A DNA stretch of 64,000 nucleotides from Mycobacterium terramassiliense (GCF_900157385.1 NZ_LT717698.1:169312-233311); one strand, 5' to 3'. Positions 1 to 8,720 are shown, numbered from the stretch's first letter. Numbers and translations are program-made. The notes: generated from the sequence alone by a model not told the origin.

Positions 1-225
1 GATAGCCACGATGTGCGGATGCGACAGCCCGGCGGCCAGCTCCGCTTCCCGCTCGAACCGCTCCCGGTACTGCGGATCGGCGGTGAACTCGGGCGGCAAC
101 ACCTTCAGCGCGTCCTCGCGGGGCAACCGTGGATGCGCGGCCAGATAGACCCGGCCCATGCCGCCCGACCCCAGCACCCGCAGGATCGTGTATCCGGCAA
201 ACACCTGCCCGGCGTCAAGCGACAT
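1..225 (-). CDS. PknF-like Ser/Thr protein kinase, N-terminal 75 codons (runs off window)
   Basis: This is the start of a membrane receptor-type Ser/Thr kinase. The visible part holds the glycine-rich loop (GSGGMG, followed by [16 protein letters not shown] with the ATP-binding Lys) and the start of the C-helix region ending in SHPHIV. It is very close to the N-terminus of the complete PknF-like kinase ending at 15892, so the two are paralogues. The start is the ATG at 225, with no other ATG or GTG between it and the upstream in-frame stop. It begins 24 bases after the stop of the multicopper oxidase gene, so co-transcription is likely. The sensor domain cannot be seen. Confidence 0.88.
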   Translation of the reverse strand, partial: MSLDAGQVFAGYTILRVLGSGGMGRVYLAAHPRLPREDALKVLPPEFTADPQYRERFEREAELAAGLSHPHIVAI

Positions 226-249
226 GGGCAAATCGTAGAGTCTCGCGGG

Positions 250-1734
250 TCAGACGCAGTTGAGCAGCAGCATGAGCCCGTAGTCCATATGGATCTGCTG
301 ATGGCAATGCAGCAGCGACAGGCCGGGTTGATCGGCGACGAAATCGGTCTCCATGCTCTGGTAGCCGCCCAGCATCACAACGTCCTTGCGCACGCCGGCG
401 GTCGGGGTGCCCGCGAAGCGGGTGACCTCAAAGGTGTGCCGGTGCAGGTGCATCGGGTGCAGGTCGTCGGTGGCGTTGCGGAACCGCAGCCGGTAGCGCT
501 TATCGCGTTGCACGTCGAGCACGGGCCGGTTGGCGTCCATCGAAAACGGTGTCCCGTTGAACGTCCAGAGGTTGAAGCCGCCCTCGGCGGCGTTGCGCTT
601 CTCGATCAGCATCTCGATGGTGCGGTCGGGCGCCGCAGGCGGCGTGGGGTTGGGCCGCGCGAACAGCCGGTAATCCCATGTGAACGGCGGCGGTGGCGCC
701 CACTGCGGATCTCCGCCGCGGCCCGCGTATTCCACCACCACGCCCATCCCGTGGCCTCGGTCGTCGTCGGACAGGTCGCCCAGCACCCACACGCCCGGGT
801 TGTTCATGGTGACCACCGCCGAAATGCGTTCGGCCGCACCGAGCCACAGGACCGGCACGGCCGCCGGATTCGGCACCGGGTTTCCGTCCAGCGCAACCAC
901 ATTGAAGGTATGCCCGGGCAACGCCAGGCTGCGCGTCTCGGTGGCGCTGCCGTTGAGGACGTGCAGCAACACCCGCTGCCCGGTCTGGACGCGGATGGGG
1001 TCGCCGTGGCCGAGCATGCGGCCGTTGATCGCGAACGCCCCGTAGCTGACCTCGAAGCCACGCGGATCGCCGCGGTCGAGCGAGGCCTTCATCGCCGCCT
1101 CGCCCTTGTCCCTGAGGTCGGGGTCCTGCTCGCCGGCGAGGAAGTCGCTGGCCATGTCGCCGCCCCGGCTGAAGGTGGGGTTGAATTCCTTGAGCGTCAA
1201 GAAGATCTCTTGGTCGTAGGAACCGGCGTTCTGCCGGGGTTCGATGTAGACCGGGCCGACCAGGCCGCTGTATTGGCCGCGGGACAGGTCGGAGCGCGGG
1301 ACGACATGGGTGTGGTAGAACCGGAAGCCGGCCGGGCCGGGGATGAAGGAAATGCGGCGCATGCCGTGCGCGGGGATGTAGGGCGTGCCCTCCTCAGCGG
1401 AGCCGTCGACGTCGACGCCCACGTGCTGGCCGTGCCAGTGCAGCTGCTCGGGGGAATCCGTGTCGTTGAAGACGTCCACCCACGCCCGCCGGCCCTCGTT
1501 GAACCGCAGCAGCGGACCGGGGAATTGGCCGTTGTAGGTCAGGGTCGACGCGAGCTGACCCGGTGCCAACTCCACCGTCGAAGTGCCGATCCGCAGGGTG
1601 TAATCCGGCTTGCCGTTGGGCGGGGATGGCGGCGCGGTCCGCGCACACGCGGCCGATGCGAGGCCGGCGGTGCCGCTCGCGGCGATCAGCGCCAGCCCAC
1701 CGCCTTTCAGGAACCGGCGCCGATCGACCCGCAT
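250..1734 (-). CDS. Tat-exported multicopper oxidase
   Basis: A 494-aa secreted copper enzyme that would couple oxidation of a substrate (Cu(I), phenolics or similar) to reduction of O2. The N-terminus has a twin-arginine signal (RRRFLKGG) followed by a hydrophobic stretch and an Ala-rich cleavage region with a Cys, so a lipoprotein is possible. All copper-ligand motifs of the family are present in order: HWHG, FYHTH, HPMHLH, and the C-terminal HCHQQIHMDYGLM. The Met in the last motif is the usual axial position of the type 1 copper. The ATG at 1734 lies next to the end of the ArsR/phosphatase gene (GTG at 1740 would overlap it), so the two are co-transcribed. The context suggests metal or metalloid stress; the substrate is not known. 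Confidence 0.93.
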   Translation of the reverse strand: MRVDRRRFLKGGGLALIAASGTAGLASAACARTAPPSPPNGKPDYTLRIGTSTVELAPGQLASTLTYNGQFPGPLLRFNEGRRAWVDVFNDTDSPEQLHWHGQHVGVDVDGSAEEGTPYIPAHGMRRISFIPGPAGFRFYHTHVVPRSDLSRGQYSGLVGPVYIEPRQNAGSYDQEIFLTLKEFNPTFSRGGDMASDFLAGEQDPDLRDKGEAAMKASLDRGDPRGFEVSYGAFAINGRMLGHGDPIRVQTGQRVLLHVLNGSATETRSLALPGHTFNVVALDGNPVPNPAAVPVLWLGAAERISAVVTMNNPGVWVLGDLSDDDRGHGMGVVVEYAGRGGDPQWAPPPPFTWDYRLFARPNPTPPAAPDRTIEMLIEKRNAAEGGFNLWTFNGTPFSMDANRPVLDVQRDKRYRLRFRNATDDLHPMHLHRHTFEVTRFAGTPTAGVRKDVVMLGGYQSMETDFVADQPGLSLLHCHQQIHMDYGLMLLLNCV

Positions 1735-1736
1735 GC

Positions 1737-2486
1737 TCACCGCTCCGACGAATGCCGGGCCAAAACGGGCAGCAGGAACTCGATACGGCGATCCAGTTCG
1801 CCTGCCACGCGGCGGAATTCGGGATAGCTCTCCCGCTCGCCCCCGGCGGCCGACGGGTCGGGCAGGCTCCAGTGCATCGCCGTGGCCACGCCGTGCTCGT
1901 GGGCGTACTCGCGGACCTTGTCGCACAACGTGATCACGTAATCGAAGCGGCGCCGGGCGACCGCCGCCAGGGGCCGGGGCCGGCTGCCGGCGAGGTCGAT
2001 GCCGTACACGTCGCGCATGATCCGGACCGCGTTGGGATGCAGCGCAGGCTTGGGATGGCTGCCCGCGCTCGCCGCGCGGATGCGGGTTCCGCCCCTTTTC
2101 CGCAGCAGCGCCTCGGCCATCGGCGAGCGCGCGCTGTTGCCGGAGCACAAAAACAGCACCGACCCGGCAGGTCGCGTCGTGGGGCCCGCCGCGAGCGACG
2201 GATGAAGCGCGGCGGCCGCGTCGGCGAACGCCCCCGCGCACCTGGTCAGGTTCAACCGGTAATAGGTGTCGCGGCCGTCGAAGCTGCTTCGACGCGCGTC
2301 GATCAGGCCGGCCGAACGCAACAGCCGCAGGTGATACGAGACGAGGTTTTGCGGTTCGCCGACGGCGGCGGCCAGTTCCCGCACCCGCTGGTCGCCGGTC
2401 GCGAGCTCGGTCAACAGCGCCCAGCGCACCGGATGCGAGGCCATCTGCATCAGCTGGGGAACCACGGCCCGATCGGTCGCCGCCAC
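1737..2486 (-). CDS. ArsR-type HTH fused to low-molecular-weight phosphatase/arsenate reductase domain
   Basis: A 249-aa two-domain protein. Residues about 10-85 form an ArsR winged helix (VRELAAAVGEPQNLVSYHLR as the DNA-reading helix). Residues about 108-245 form a low-molecular-weight phosphotyrosine phosphatase/arsenate reductase domain with the CX5R loop CSGNSAR (C114, R120) and a later DP acid motif. Such fusions are known in actinobacteria near arsenic genes; whether this one reduces arsenate or senses a ligand is not shown by the sequence. The start is a GTG at 2486 preceded by GAAGG. An inverted repeat at 2501-2516 just upstream is the likely self-operator. The multicopper oxidase follows directly. 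Confidence 0.9.
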   Translation of the reverse strand: MAATDRAVVPQLMQMASHPVRWALLTELATGDQRVRELAAAVGEPQNLVSYHLRLLRSAGLIDARRSSFDGRDTYYRLNLTRCAGAFADAAAALHPSLAAGPTTRPAGSVLFLCSGNSARSPMAEALLRKRGGTRIRAASAGSHPKPALHPNAVRIMRDVYGIDLAGSRPRPLAAVARRRFDYVITLCDKVREYAHEHGVATAMHWSLPDPSAAGGERESYPEFRRVAGELDRRIEFLLPVLARHSSER

Positions 2487-2500
2487 CCTTCGGATAATAC

Positions 2501-2516
2501 ATCAAACCAATTTGAT
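2501..2516. promoter_or_regulatory. ArsR-type operator between divergent genes
   Basis: A perfect inverted repeat, ATCAAA-CCAA-TTTGAT, lies between the ArsR-phosphatase gene (start 2486, minus) and the permease (start 2529, plus). ATCAA/TTGAT half-sites are typical of ArsR-family operators, so the fusion regulator probably controls both directions. Confidence 0.65.
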
Positions 2517-2528
2517 AGGTTACCGGCT

Positions 2529-3783
2529 GTGAACGCGACGAGCCCCGAGCTTCGACGGAGCCTGGGCCTGTTCGACGCGGTCGTGATCGGGCTGGGCTCG
2601 ATGATCGGCGCCGGGATTTTCGCCGCGCTCCCCCGCCGCGCGCGCTGCCGGCTCGGGGCTGCTGGTGGGGCTGGCGCTGGCGGCGGTGGTGGCCTACTGC
2701 AACGCCACCTCGTCGGCTCGGCTGGCCGCCCTGTACCCCGCCTCCGGCGGGACTTATGTGTATGGGCGCCAGCGGCTCGGGGAGTTCTGGGGATATCTGG
2801 CGGGGTGGGGCTTTGTGGTCGGAAAGACCGCCTCCTGCGCGGCGATGGCCCTGACCGTCGGCTCCTACGCGTGGCCCGCACAGGCGCACTCGGTCGCCGT
2901 CGCCGGCGTGGTCGCGCTGACGGCGGTGAACTACGCCGGGGTGCAGAAGGCGGCCTGGCTGACCCGCATCATCGTCGCGCTGGTGCTGGCCGTGCTCGCC
3001 GCGGTGGTCGTGGCCGCGTTCGCCTGCCGCGGCGTCGGCGCCGATCACCTGCGCCTGACGGGTGTCACCGTGGGCGGGGTGATCCAGGCCGCGGGCCTGT
3101 TGTTTTTCGCGTTTGCCGGCTATGCGCGGATCGCCACGTTGGGCGAGGAAGTCCGCGACCCCACGCGCACCATCCCGCGGGCGATCCCCCTCGCGCTGGG
3201 CATCGCCCTGGCGGTCTACGCGTTGGTGGCCGCTGCCGCACTCCGCGCGTTGGGACCGCGGCGGCTGGCCGAATCCTCGGCACCGCTGTCGGATGCGGTG
3301 CGGTCGGCGGGAGTCGGCTGGCTGGCGCCCGTGGTTCAGGTGGGTGCGACGGTGGCGGCGGTCGGCTCGCTGCTCGCATTGATCCTCGGGGTCTCCCGCA
3401 CCACCTTGGCCATGGCGCGCGCCCACCACCTCCCCCACGCGCTGACCGCCGTGCACCCGAAGTTCCGGGTGCCCCACCGCGCCGAACTCCTGATCGGGGC
3501 CATCGTGGCGGTGTCGGCCGCCATCGTCGACCTTCGGGGCGCGATCGGGTTTTCCTCCTTCGCCGTGCTGATCTACTACGCCGTCACCAACGCCTCCGCG
3601 TTCACCCTGCGGCCCGACGAGGGCCGCCCGCCGCGCGCGATCCCGGTGATCGGGATCGTCGGGTGCGTGGTCTTGGCATTCGCGATGCCGCTGTCTTCCG
3701 TGCTGGCGGGCGCGACCGTACTGGGCATCGGCGTTGCCGCGTACGCGATTCGGCGTGCCGCACGACCCGCCGATCGAGCCTGA
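2529..3783 (+). pseudogene. APC-family amino-acid permease, frameshifted
   Basis: A 12-TM-type APC transporter. It starts at the GTG at 2529 (VNATSPELRRSLGLFDAVVI) and reads GSMIGAGIFAAL, the APC helix-1 signature. The frame then breaks at a run of five C at about 2632-2637. The rest (GSGLLVGLALAAVVAYCNAT onward) continues in the +1 frame to the TGA at 3783. Removing one C gives a continuous FAALPAARAAGSG. The downstream part is otherwise intact, with many hydrophobic segments, so this is either a very recent mutation or a sequencing error. It is divergent from the ArsR fusion gene and shares its operator region. The substrate is unknown. Confidence 0.85.
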
Positions 3784-3807
3784 CCCGACGCGGGGGTTGC
3801 CTACTGA

Positions 3808-3839
3808 TTCGATGAATGTCTATATAGACGGATGTCGAA
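3808..3839. promoter_or_regulatory. Composite palindromic operator of truncated arsR
   Basis: The centre is a perfect 12-bp palindrome, GTCTATATAGAC (3818-3829). TTCGA (3808-3812) and TCGAA (3835-3839) are symmetric about the same centre. The site overlaps the ATG at 3832, the expected place for an autoregulating ArsR/SmtB protein. Confidence 0.6.
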
Positions 3840-4026
3840 TCAGGCGCCGGCGTGTTGCCCGACGCTCGGAGCCGCGGCCATGGACGCGGCGCAGGCCGTC
3901 GACCTGGCGGCGATGTTCAAGGCGCTGGCCGACCCGGTGCGCCTGCGCCTGCTGAGCCTGACCGCCAGCCACCCGTTAGCAGCCGGTGTCGCGCACATCA
4001 AAACATCTGTGTCACAGCAGAGTTGA
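3832..4026 (+). pseudogene. arsR, truncated after about 46 codons
   Basis: The first codons read as an arsenic/metal ArsR repressor: MSNQAPACCPTLG with a Cys pair, then FKALADPVRLRLLSLTAS, the conserved first helices of the family. Similarity stops at about 3970. The remaining codons (HPLAAGVAHIK...) are unrelated, and the frame closes at 4026 after 64 aa. A normal ArsR has about 100-120 aa with the HTH after this point, so the DNA-reading helix is missing and the product cannot repress. The operator is intact. The missing downstream ars genes resume at 10.2 kb, so foreign DNA probably replaced the 3' part. Confidence 0.8.
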
Positions 4027-4113
4027 CGGATCGCGGACCAGCTGTCGATCCTGCTTAGCCGGCGATCTCCGCACTGCCGATGGCGTGGTGTTCGAATCCT
4101 TGCAGGGCGGGTC

Positions 4114-5028
4114 TTAACGCGGCGAGTCACGAAACAGCGTGTACAGAAATTCGCGCTGGTGGGCGATTACCGCGTCGAAGGCGGGCCCGTGCGGCCACAC
4201 GTCGAAATGATCACACGGGTAATGCTGCACTGAGGCACCGGCTTTGGCTGCCATCGCGGCTTGCGCCGCAGGGGGCGCGCTTCGGTCGGCATCCCCAATT
4301 TGAACCAGTATCGGACACCGGACCTTGGCCGCGACGCGCGTGGGCCGATATCGAAGCAGTTCAAAACCGACGGCGGCATCGATCCGGTTGACCCATGTCG
4401 GTCCCGCCAGCGCGGTGTACCGGTCGTGGTAGCCGTCGAGGTTGAGTGCGGCGTCTTCACCGGGTAGACCGACTAGCGGGATCGTGATCGGACGGCCGCC
4501 GCGATCGGTTCTGATACGGCTTCGTATGCCGGCTAGAGTGCACCTGGCCAACGAGCCTGGGCGACGTTGGCTCAGCGCGAGAACCGCTGCGGCCCAACCA
4601 TCTACCAGCGGTGTCACCGCGATCACCGCGGCAACGTCGCTGCGTTGAGCTGCGACGACGACAACGTGGCCGCCGGCCAGCGACGCTCCCCACAGCACGA
4701 CCCGGGCCGGATCCGCGGTCGGCAGCGAGCGAGCAATGTCCACCGCGGCGTGATAGTCCTCGACCTGGCGACGCATCGACACCGACTGTCCGCCGACCCC
4801 CGCGGACGCACCGAACCCGTAGTAGTCGAACGCCAGCACATCGCATCCGATCGCGCACAAAGTCTCCGCGAACGGCAGTAGACCACTGTCGACCGTCCCG
4901 CCGACGCCGTGCGCCATCACGACGACCGGCCGACCCTGCGGCCCAGCAAGGACATCGGTGTCGGCCACGCCATGCCACGCGCGGCACACACCACTGGGAG
5001 AAATGAACTCGACTGCAGTCACTGGCAT
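4114..5028 (-). CDS. Alpha/beta hydrolase
   Basis: A 304-aa cytoplasmic serine hydrolase of the alpha/beta fold. Visible elements are the oxyanion segment MAHGVGG (about residue 38), the nucleophile elbow WGASLAGGH (S116), a likely acid in GDADRSAPP, and a C-terminal His in CDHFDVW. The N-terminal region (VEFISPSGVCRAW) resembles hydrolases that act on small esters. The start is the ATG at 5028 with a weak ribosome site. It lies 37 bases after the broken methyltransferase on the same strand, so the two probably formed one operon. It belongs to the accessory segment between truncated arsR and the TnsA remnant. Substrate unknown. Confidence 0.85.
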   Translation of the reverse strand: MPVTAVEFISPSGVCRAWHGVADTDVLAGPQGRPVVVMAHGVGGTVDSGLLPFAETLCAIGCDVLAFDYYGFGASAGVGGQSVSMRRQVEDYHAAVDIARSLPTADPARVVLWGASLAGGHVVVVAAQRSDVAAVIAVTPLVDGWAAAVLALSQRRPGSLARCTLAGIRSRIRTDRGGRPITIPLVGLPGEDAALNLDGYHDRYTALAGPTWVNRIDAAVGFELLRYRPTRVAAKVRCPILVQIGDADRSAPPAAQAAMAAKAGASVQHYPCDHFDVWPHGPAFDAVIAHQREFLYTLFRDSPR

Positions 5029-5065
5029 CAGTACCGAGTCGCGGCCTGAACGCGGCGCTGTGGGG

Positions 5066-5859
5066 TCATTTCATCGTGTCTTTTCCCCCGCCGAGGAGGT
5101 GCCGCGTAGCGGTCACCAACTGAGACAGACCGCCGGTTCGTTGCTCAACTTCGCCGAAACCTCTCAGACGCAAAGCTTTAACGATTTCATCACGGCCGAA
5201 CATCCGACAGCCGCTAACACCTTCAACCACCCGGCTGCGCACGTCACCGCGCGTACCCCCTGGCGCCAGACTGGTGAGGATGACCACCCGACCGTTGGGA
5301 CGCAGCACGCGGGTAATCTCATCGAGCGCCTTGAAGGGTTGCTCGATGAGATAAAGAGCCATTAGGCATGCGATGGCATCGGCGCTTTGGTCGGCGAATG
5401 GTAGTTTCTGGGCGTCGGCACGTAGATACGCCACGTTGGGGCCCGCATTGTCGATGGTGGCACGCCGCAACATGTGGTGTGACGCGTCGACTCCCACCGC
5501 CAAACCGTTCTCGCCCACGGCGCTACCGAACAGCCCGGTGAAATTACCCGGCCCGCAACCCAGGTCGATCACCGCGGCACCCGGTCTTAGCTGAAGGCCG
5601 CCAGTATTCGTGTGCGGTCGTCGGCGCGCTGCGGAGCAACGAGCCCCACGAGGCGTCGCAGCGCGGCGCGGCCGCGCTCGTAGCCGCCGGTATAGAACTC
5701 GGTATTCATCAATCGATGCACGATGCGTGGCGCAGGCGGTACCTGCTCACCAAGAAAGTCCATATAGCCCGACTCGGTGAAGCGAAAGTCGGTACATCGC
5801 TGCGGATCTAACAACTTCCGCGTCCGCTCCACGACTGACGCCGCCGGTCCATAAGTCAT
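5066..5859 (-). pseudogene. SAM-dependent methyltransferase split by a frameshift
   Basis: Two adjacent reading frames together make one class I methyltransferase. The N-terminal frame (ATG 5859, preceded by AAGGGAG, stop at 5587) reads MTYGPAASVVERTRKLLDPQ and ends RTRILAAFS. The next frame carries QLRPGAAVIDLGCGPGN, the SAM-binding motif I, then VGVDASHHML, LRADAQKLPFADQSADAI and LRPNGRVVI. An ILAA-[L]-QLRPG junction would be continuous if one base were restored at about 5595. The broken copy would give a 90-aa fragment and perhaps an internally started C-terminal domain. It lies upstream of the hydrolase on the same strand and divergent from the EBP-like gene. Confidence 0.82.
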
Positions 5860-5974
5860 CAACGCCGGACTCCCTTCATGATTTCGTCGCCACGACCCGG
5901 CCCCCGCGCTCACCGCGGCTGCCGCCCCACAGTAGAACAACTATTGCGCCACACAGTATCGTGATGCTAGCTTC

Positions 5975-5990
5975 CAGAATAGCGATTCTG
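5975..5990. promoter_or_regulatory. Candidate TetR-type palindrome between divergent genes
   Basis: CAGAATAGCGATTCTG, with 6-bp arms and 14 of 16 positions symmetric, lies in the gap between the methyltransferase (minus) and the EBP-like gene (plus). It resembles the perfect palindrome at 9466-9481 near the tetR gene of the same segment (both carry CCAGAA...TTCTG). Confidence 0.45.
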
Positions 5991-6041
5991 TTCGTCTCCA
6001 GGTCGCCCGAAGTTTTTCCACTTCAGCAGCAGGAGGCTGTG

Positions 6042-6869
6042 ATGACAACCGCCCTTGAACACGATTTCGCCCGACCATGGGCCAAACGGCGCGTCCGGAC
6101 TTACGCGTGGTGCGCGGCGTTTACGACAACGATCGCGGTGGGCAGCATCATCGGAGTCGGCCTGGGACTGATCCCGATGGTGCCCGTGACCGGCACGATC
6201 GCCTGTTTTCTGTTTATGACCCCGGTTTTCATCATGTTCATCACGTCATGGATCGATACTCCGGGCGAGACACGCACGACGCTGGAAAAAGCCAATGAGT
6301 TTCAGATGCTCTGGTTTTGCATTGCCGGCGCCGCAAGTGAGCTCTGGTGGGAGGTCATCTGGCTCGTCGGTGACCTGATGGGCAAGATGCACATCACCCA
6401 GGGTCAGCGCTGGGGATGGGTGATCTGGTACTACGGCATCAACGATGTGCGCTATCTCAACAGCGACGGAGCGTTGTGGGCGATGGAACTGGCTGTCGTA
6501 ACCGGCGCCGCCATCCTGCTGTACTCGTGGTCGAAGTTGAGGAAAGCCGGCAACGACCCCGACAAACGTATCCGTCCGCTGTGGTGGACCTTCTTCACCA
6601 TGGCGGTCATGTTGACGGTGTTTTTCATCTACTTCATCGCCGAAGCGCGCCACGGCTTTCCCAACTTCCCACGCCACGGATTCTGGGACGTCTCGATCGT
6701 CCTGATCTATGAGAACTTGCCGTGGATGATCGCACCCATCGTCAGCCTTCCCTTCGTCGCCAAGCAACTGGGCTACCTCTACGGGCGCAAAGCTGTGGAG
6801 GCGGACCGGGCGTCGACCCGAGCGGGCGCTGTCCGCGGCACTGGCATTCCCGTCTCGACCCGCAGCTAG
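6042..6869 (+). CDS. Emopamil-binding-protein (EBP)-like membrane protein
   Basis: A 275-aa integral membrane protein with about 5-6 hydrophobic segments. Several positions match the EBP/EXPERA pattern of sterol delta8-delta7 isomerases: an early SELWWEV helix, YYGINDVRYLNSD followed by MEL (compare GDSRY...ET in EBP), YFIAEARHGFPN and ENLPWMIAP. The family assignment is from memory of these motifs, so moderate. The start is the ATG at 6042 with an ideal AGGAGG at 6031-6036; the longer upstream frame is ignored. The first cytoplasmic stretch is charged (WAKRRVR). It leads a plus-strand set with the hotdog protein. A lipid or sterol-like substrate is plausible but not proven. Confidence 0.72.
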   Translation: MTTALEHDFARPWAKRRVRTYAWCAAFTTTIAVGSIIGVGLGLIPMVPVTGTIACFLFMTPVFIMFITSWIDTPGETRTTLEKANEFQMLWFCIAGAASELWWEVIWLVGDLMGKMHITQGQRWGWVIWYYGINDVRYLNSDGALWAMELAVVTGAAILLYSWSKLRKAGNDPDKRIRPLWWTFFTMAVMLTVFFIYFIAEARHGFPNFPRHGFWDVSIVLIYENLPWMIAPIVSLPFVAKQLGYLYGRKAVEADRASTRAGAVRGTGIPVSTRS

Positions 6870-7003
6870 GCAACCGCCACGCCGGGCTTGGGTACGTTGG
6901 CGAAGATCAGATCCAGCCAATGCACCCAAGCCCTGGGCACACCCGGCGGCCCACACACAGCCGTTGCAACGACGCCGAAAGCGCAGAAGACACAGCAATT
7001 TTC

Positions 7004-7022
7004 AGCGTCGCTCCGCGACGCT
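7004..7022. terminator. Strong GC stem-loop
   Basis: AGCGTCGC-TCC-GCGACGCT gives an 8-bp perfect stem with a 3-base loop in the 209-base gap after the EBP-like gene. There is no T-run, as is common for actinobacterial terminators. Confidence 0.45.
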
Positions 7023-7078
7023 CAGCGACATCCGCCAATCAAAAGGACCCTGGCGCCGCATAGCCGCGAACGGACACG

Positions 7079-7687
7079 ATGACATCACCCGCCTTCGACT
7101 TCTCACAGTATCGACCCGAGGCTGCCAGCCCTGAATTCGTGGAGTACGTCCAGAGCCTGCGGGAATTACAAGACGCCACGCAGTCAGCGAACCCCGACGC
7201 GGCCGTGTGGACCGCGGCGGCAACCCAACTGCGCCGACTCACGACAACCCTCACCCAGAATCGGGCACCTGAAACACAGGCCCCAGCCGGTCGCGATGCC
7301 GCACTACCCGGCTTTGGGAACCCACTGATACCGGCGTTCACCATCCACACCACTAGCGCCAAAGGTGTTGTTCTGCAGGGCAAGTTCGGCCGCTTCTACC
7401 ATGGCGCCCATGACGTCGTCCTCGGCGGCGCGCTACCGCTACTTTTCGACTGGCACTTCGCCCTCACCATCGACGCCGCCGGCCGCCCCATCAGCCGCAC
7501 CGCCTACCTCCACGTCGACTACACCGACTACGTATTGACCGACACCCCACTGCAGGCCACCGCCCGCATCGACGTCATCGAAGGACGCAAAACCTTCCTC
7601 AGCGCCGAGCTGACCCGCTCCAACGACACAACGACACTGGCCAAAGCAACCGCCCTCATGATCGCCTTGCGAACCCACCAACGATGA
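7079..7687 (+). CDS. Hotdog-fold thioesterase-like protein
   Basis: A 202-aa protein. The C-terminal half (from about residue 85) has the hotdog pattern: GRFYHGAHDVVLGGALPLLFDW around the central helix, then RTAYLHVDYTDYVLTDTPLQ and ARIDVIEGRKTFLSAEL strands, as in PaaI/acyl-CoA thioesterase relatives. The N-terminal 80 residues are helical and not family-typical. It would be a cytosolic acyl-CoA hydrolase or acyl-binding protein. ATG start at 7079. The position after the EBP-like gene fits a lipid-related accessory cluster. Confidence 0.78.
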   Translation: MTSPAFDFSQYRPEAASPEFVEYVQSLRELQDATQSANPDAAVWTAAATQLRRLTTTLTQNRAPETQAPAGRDAALPGFGNPLIPAFTIHTTSAKGVVLQGKFGRFYHGAHDVVLGGALPLLFDWHFALTIDAAGRPISRTAYLHVDYTDYVLTDTPLQATARIDVIEGRKTFLSAELTRSNDTTTLAKATALMIALRTHQR

Positions 7688-7828
7688 ACCACCAACAAGA
7701 CGGGGCTTAGGCGTGCTAATCCTCCCAAGAAGCGCCAGGCCGACTCGATCCAAGCAAGCACCACCCGAATTCGCGACACGATGCGCGTGGTCGCCATGCC
7801 TAACGAACATCCGAAGAAGGGTTTGACC

Positions 7829-8391
7829 GTGATCAGCGACGCCGGCCGGATCGGGCGCGTGACAACCGGACGTACTGCATCAGCGCCCACAGACACCAAC
7901 CCCGATACCTATGCCCAGCACCGAAGCCGCAGCACGGCGCGGACACCGGATCAGTCCCGTCTACACAAAAGGCGCCAAGCGATCGTCGCCCGTACGTGGT
8001 CAGGGCCAGCACTTTTCACATTCTTCATCACCATCAACGTCACTCAAGCGTTGCAGCACGGATACGGGCTGCACTCGGGCCGTCCCCGCCCAGAATCAGT
8101 GGATACCAGTCATGGGGGAAACGGGTTTTGGGGAGACGCCCTCGTTATTGGGGTCGTGATCCCACTTACCCTAAGCGCCCTGATCGCTGAAGCCTACTGG
8201 CTGGCCACTCGCTTGGGTGACCCACCCTACACTTCGCTCACACAAGCGCAAATCGATGCCCAACCTGGTATCTCATCGAGATACCAAGCTACACAAGTGG
8301 TCTCCTTGTCTTGGCAATCGTGTGCACGGTCGCCATCTCGATATTCGGTGCCGCGCTGATGCCCACCGTGCTCGTCGTGTTCGGCTGGTAA
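7829..8391 (+). pseudogene. Small membrane protein, probably frameshifted
   Basis: Reading from the GTG at 7829 (AAGAAGGG upstream; ATG 7781 is an alternative), the frame gives a basic N-terminus and two hydrophobic segments (GPALFTFFITINVTQ and DALVIGVVIPLTLSALIAEA). It loses protein character after IDAQPG at about 8270. An adjacent frame carries WYLIEIPSYTSGLLVLAIVC and ISIFGAALMPTVLVVFGW, a clear third membrane segment ending at the TAA at 8389-8391. A one-base shift joins them. The family is not recognised. The next small membrane protein starts 11 bases later. Confidence 0.55.
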
Positions 8392-8402
8392 AGGGCGCCA
8401 CG

Positions 8403-8636
8403 ATGACACAAGCAGCGTCGAGGGCACTCGCGGAAGGAACAGACTCGCAGCGCTCTGATCGCTTTCTTCTTGCCGGATGCATTGTCTGCGGGTCAGCCGT
8501 GATGGGCCCACTAGGGCTCATCCTGATCGCGTTGGGTTTCCGGGAATTGCGGCGCGCCGCACTAGCCGGCGAGCGCCAGCGACCCCTGGAGGGTCACAAT
8601 CATCGGTGTCTTCGTCATGGCGGACGTAGGACGTGA
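8403..8636 (+). CDS. Small membrane protein
   Basis: A 77-aa product starting MTQAASRALAEGTD, with one clear hydrophobic hairpin (FLLAGCIVCGSAVMGPLGLI LIALGF) followed by a basic segment (RELRRAALAGERQR). After about 8590 the frame reads unnaturally (HNHRCLRHGGRRT). The neighbouring frame gives PWRVTIIGVFVMADVGRDGK to a TAG at 8650, so a second frameshift is possible and the native protein would be slightly longer. It follows the previous membrane gene directly. Function unknown. Confidence 0.5.
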   Translation: MTQAASRALAEGTDSQRSDRFLLAGCIVCGSAVMGPLGLILIALGFRELRRAALAGERQRPLEGHNHRCLRHGGRRT

Positions 8637-8690
8637 CGGCAAGTCGCAGTAGCGCACGTCAGGCCCATCGCCGGTGGTCAGAGGAACTCT

Positions 8691-8720
8691 CTGACGGGTC
8701 AATTATGCTCGAGCCGTCAG
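8691..8720. promoter_or_regulatory. Inverted repeat upstream of tetR
   Basis: CTGACGG (8691-8697) and CCGTCAG (8714-8720), 16 bases apart, lie in the gap before the TetR gene. They could be an operator or a terminator stem of the preceding gene. Confidence 0.35.

Noticed and set aside
13..1827. 604-codon open frame on the plus strand opposite the multicopper oxidase
   Set aside because: Shadow of the real minus-strand gene in high-GC DNA; no domain, and the minus strand has all copper motifs.
3975..4113. Left end of the Tn7-like element
   Set aside because: I looked for TTCGCCA/TGGCGAA sites and a 5-base duplication matching 10156-10160 and found none; the left boundary is probably deleted.
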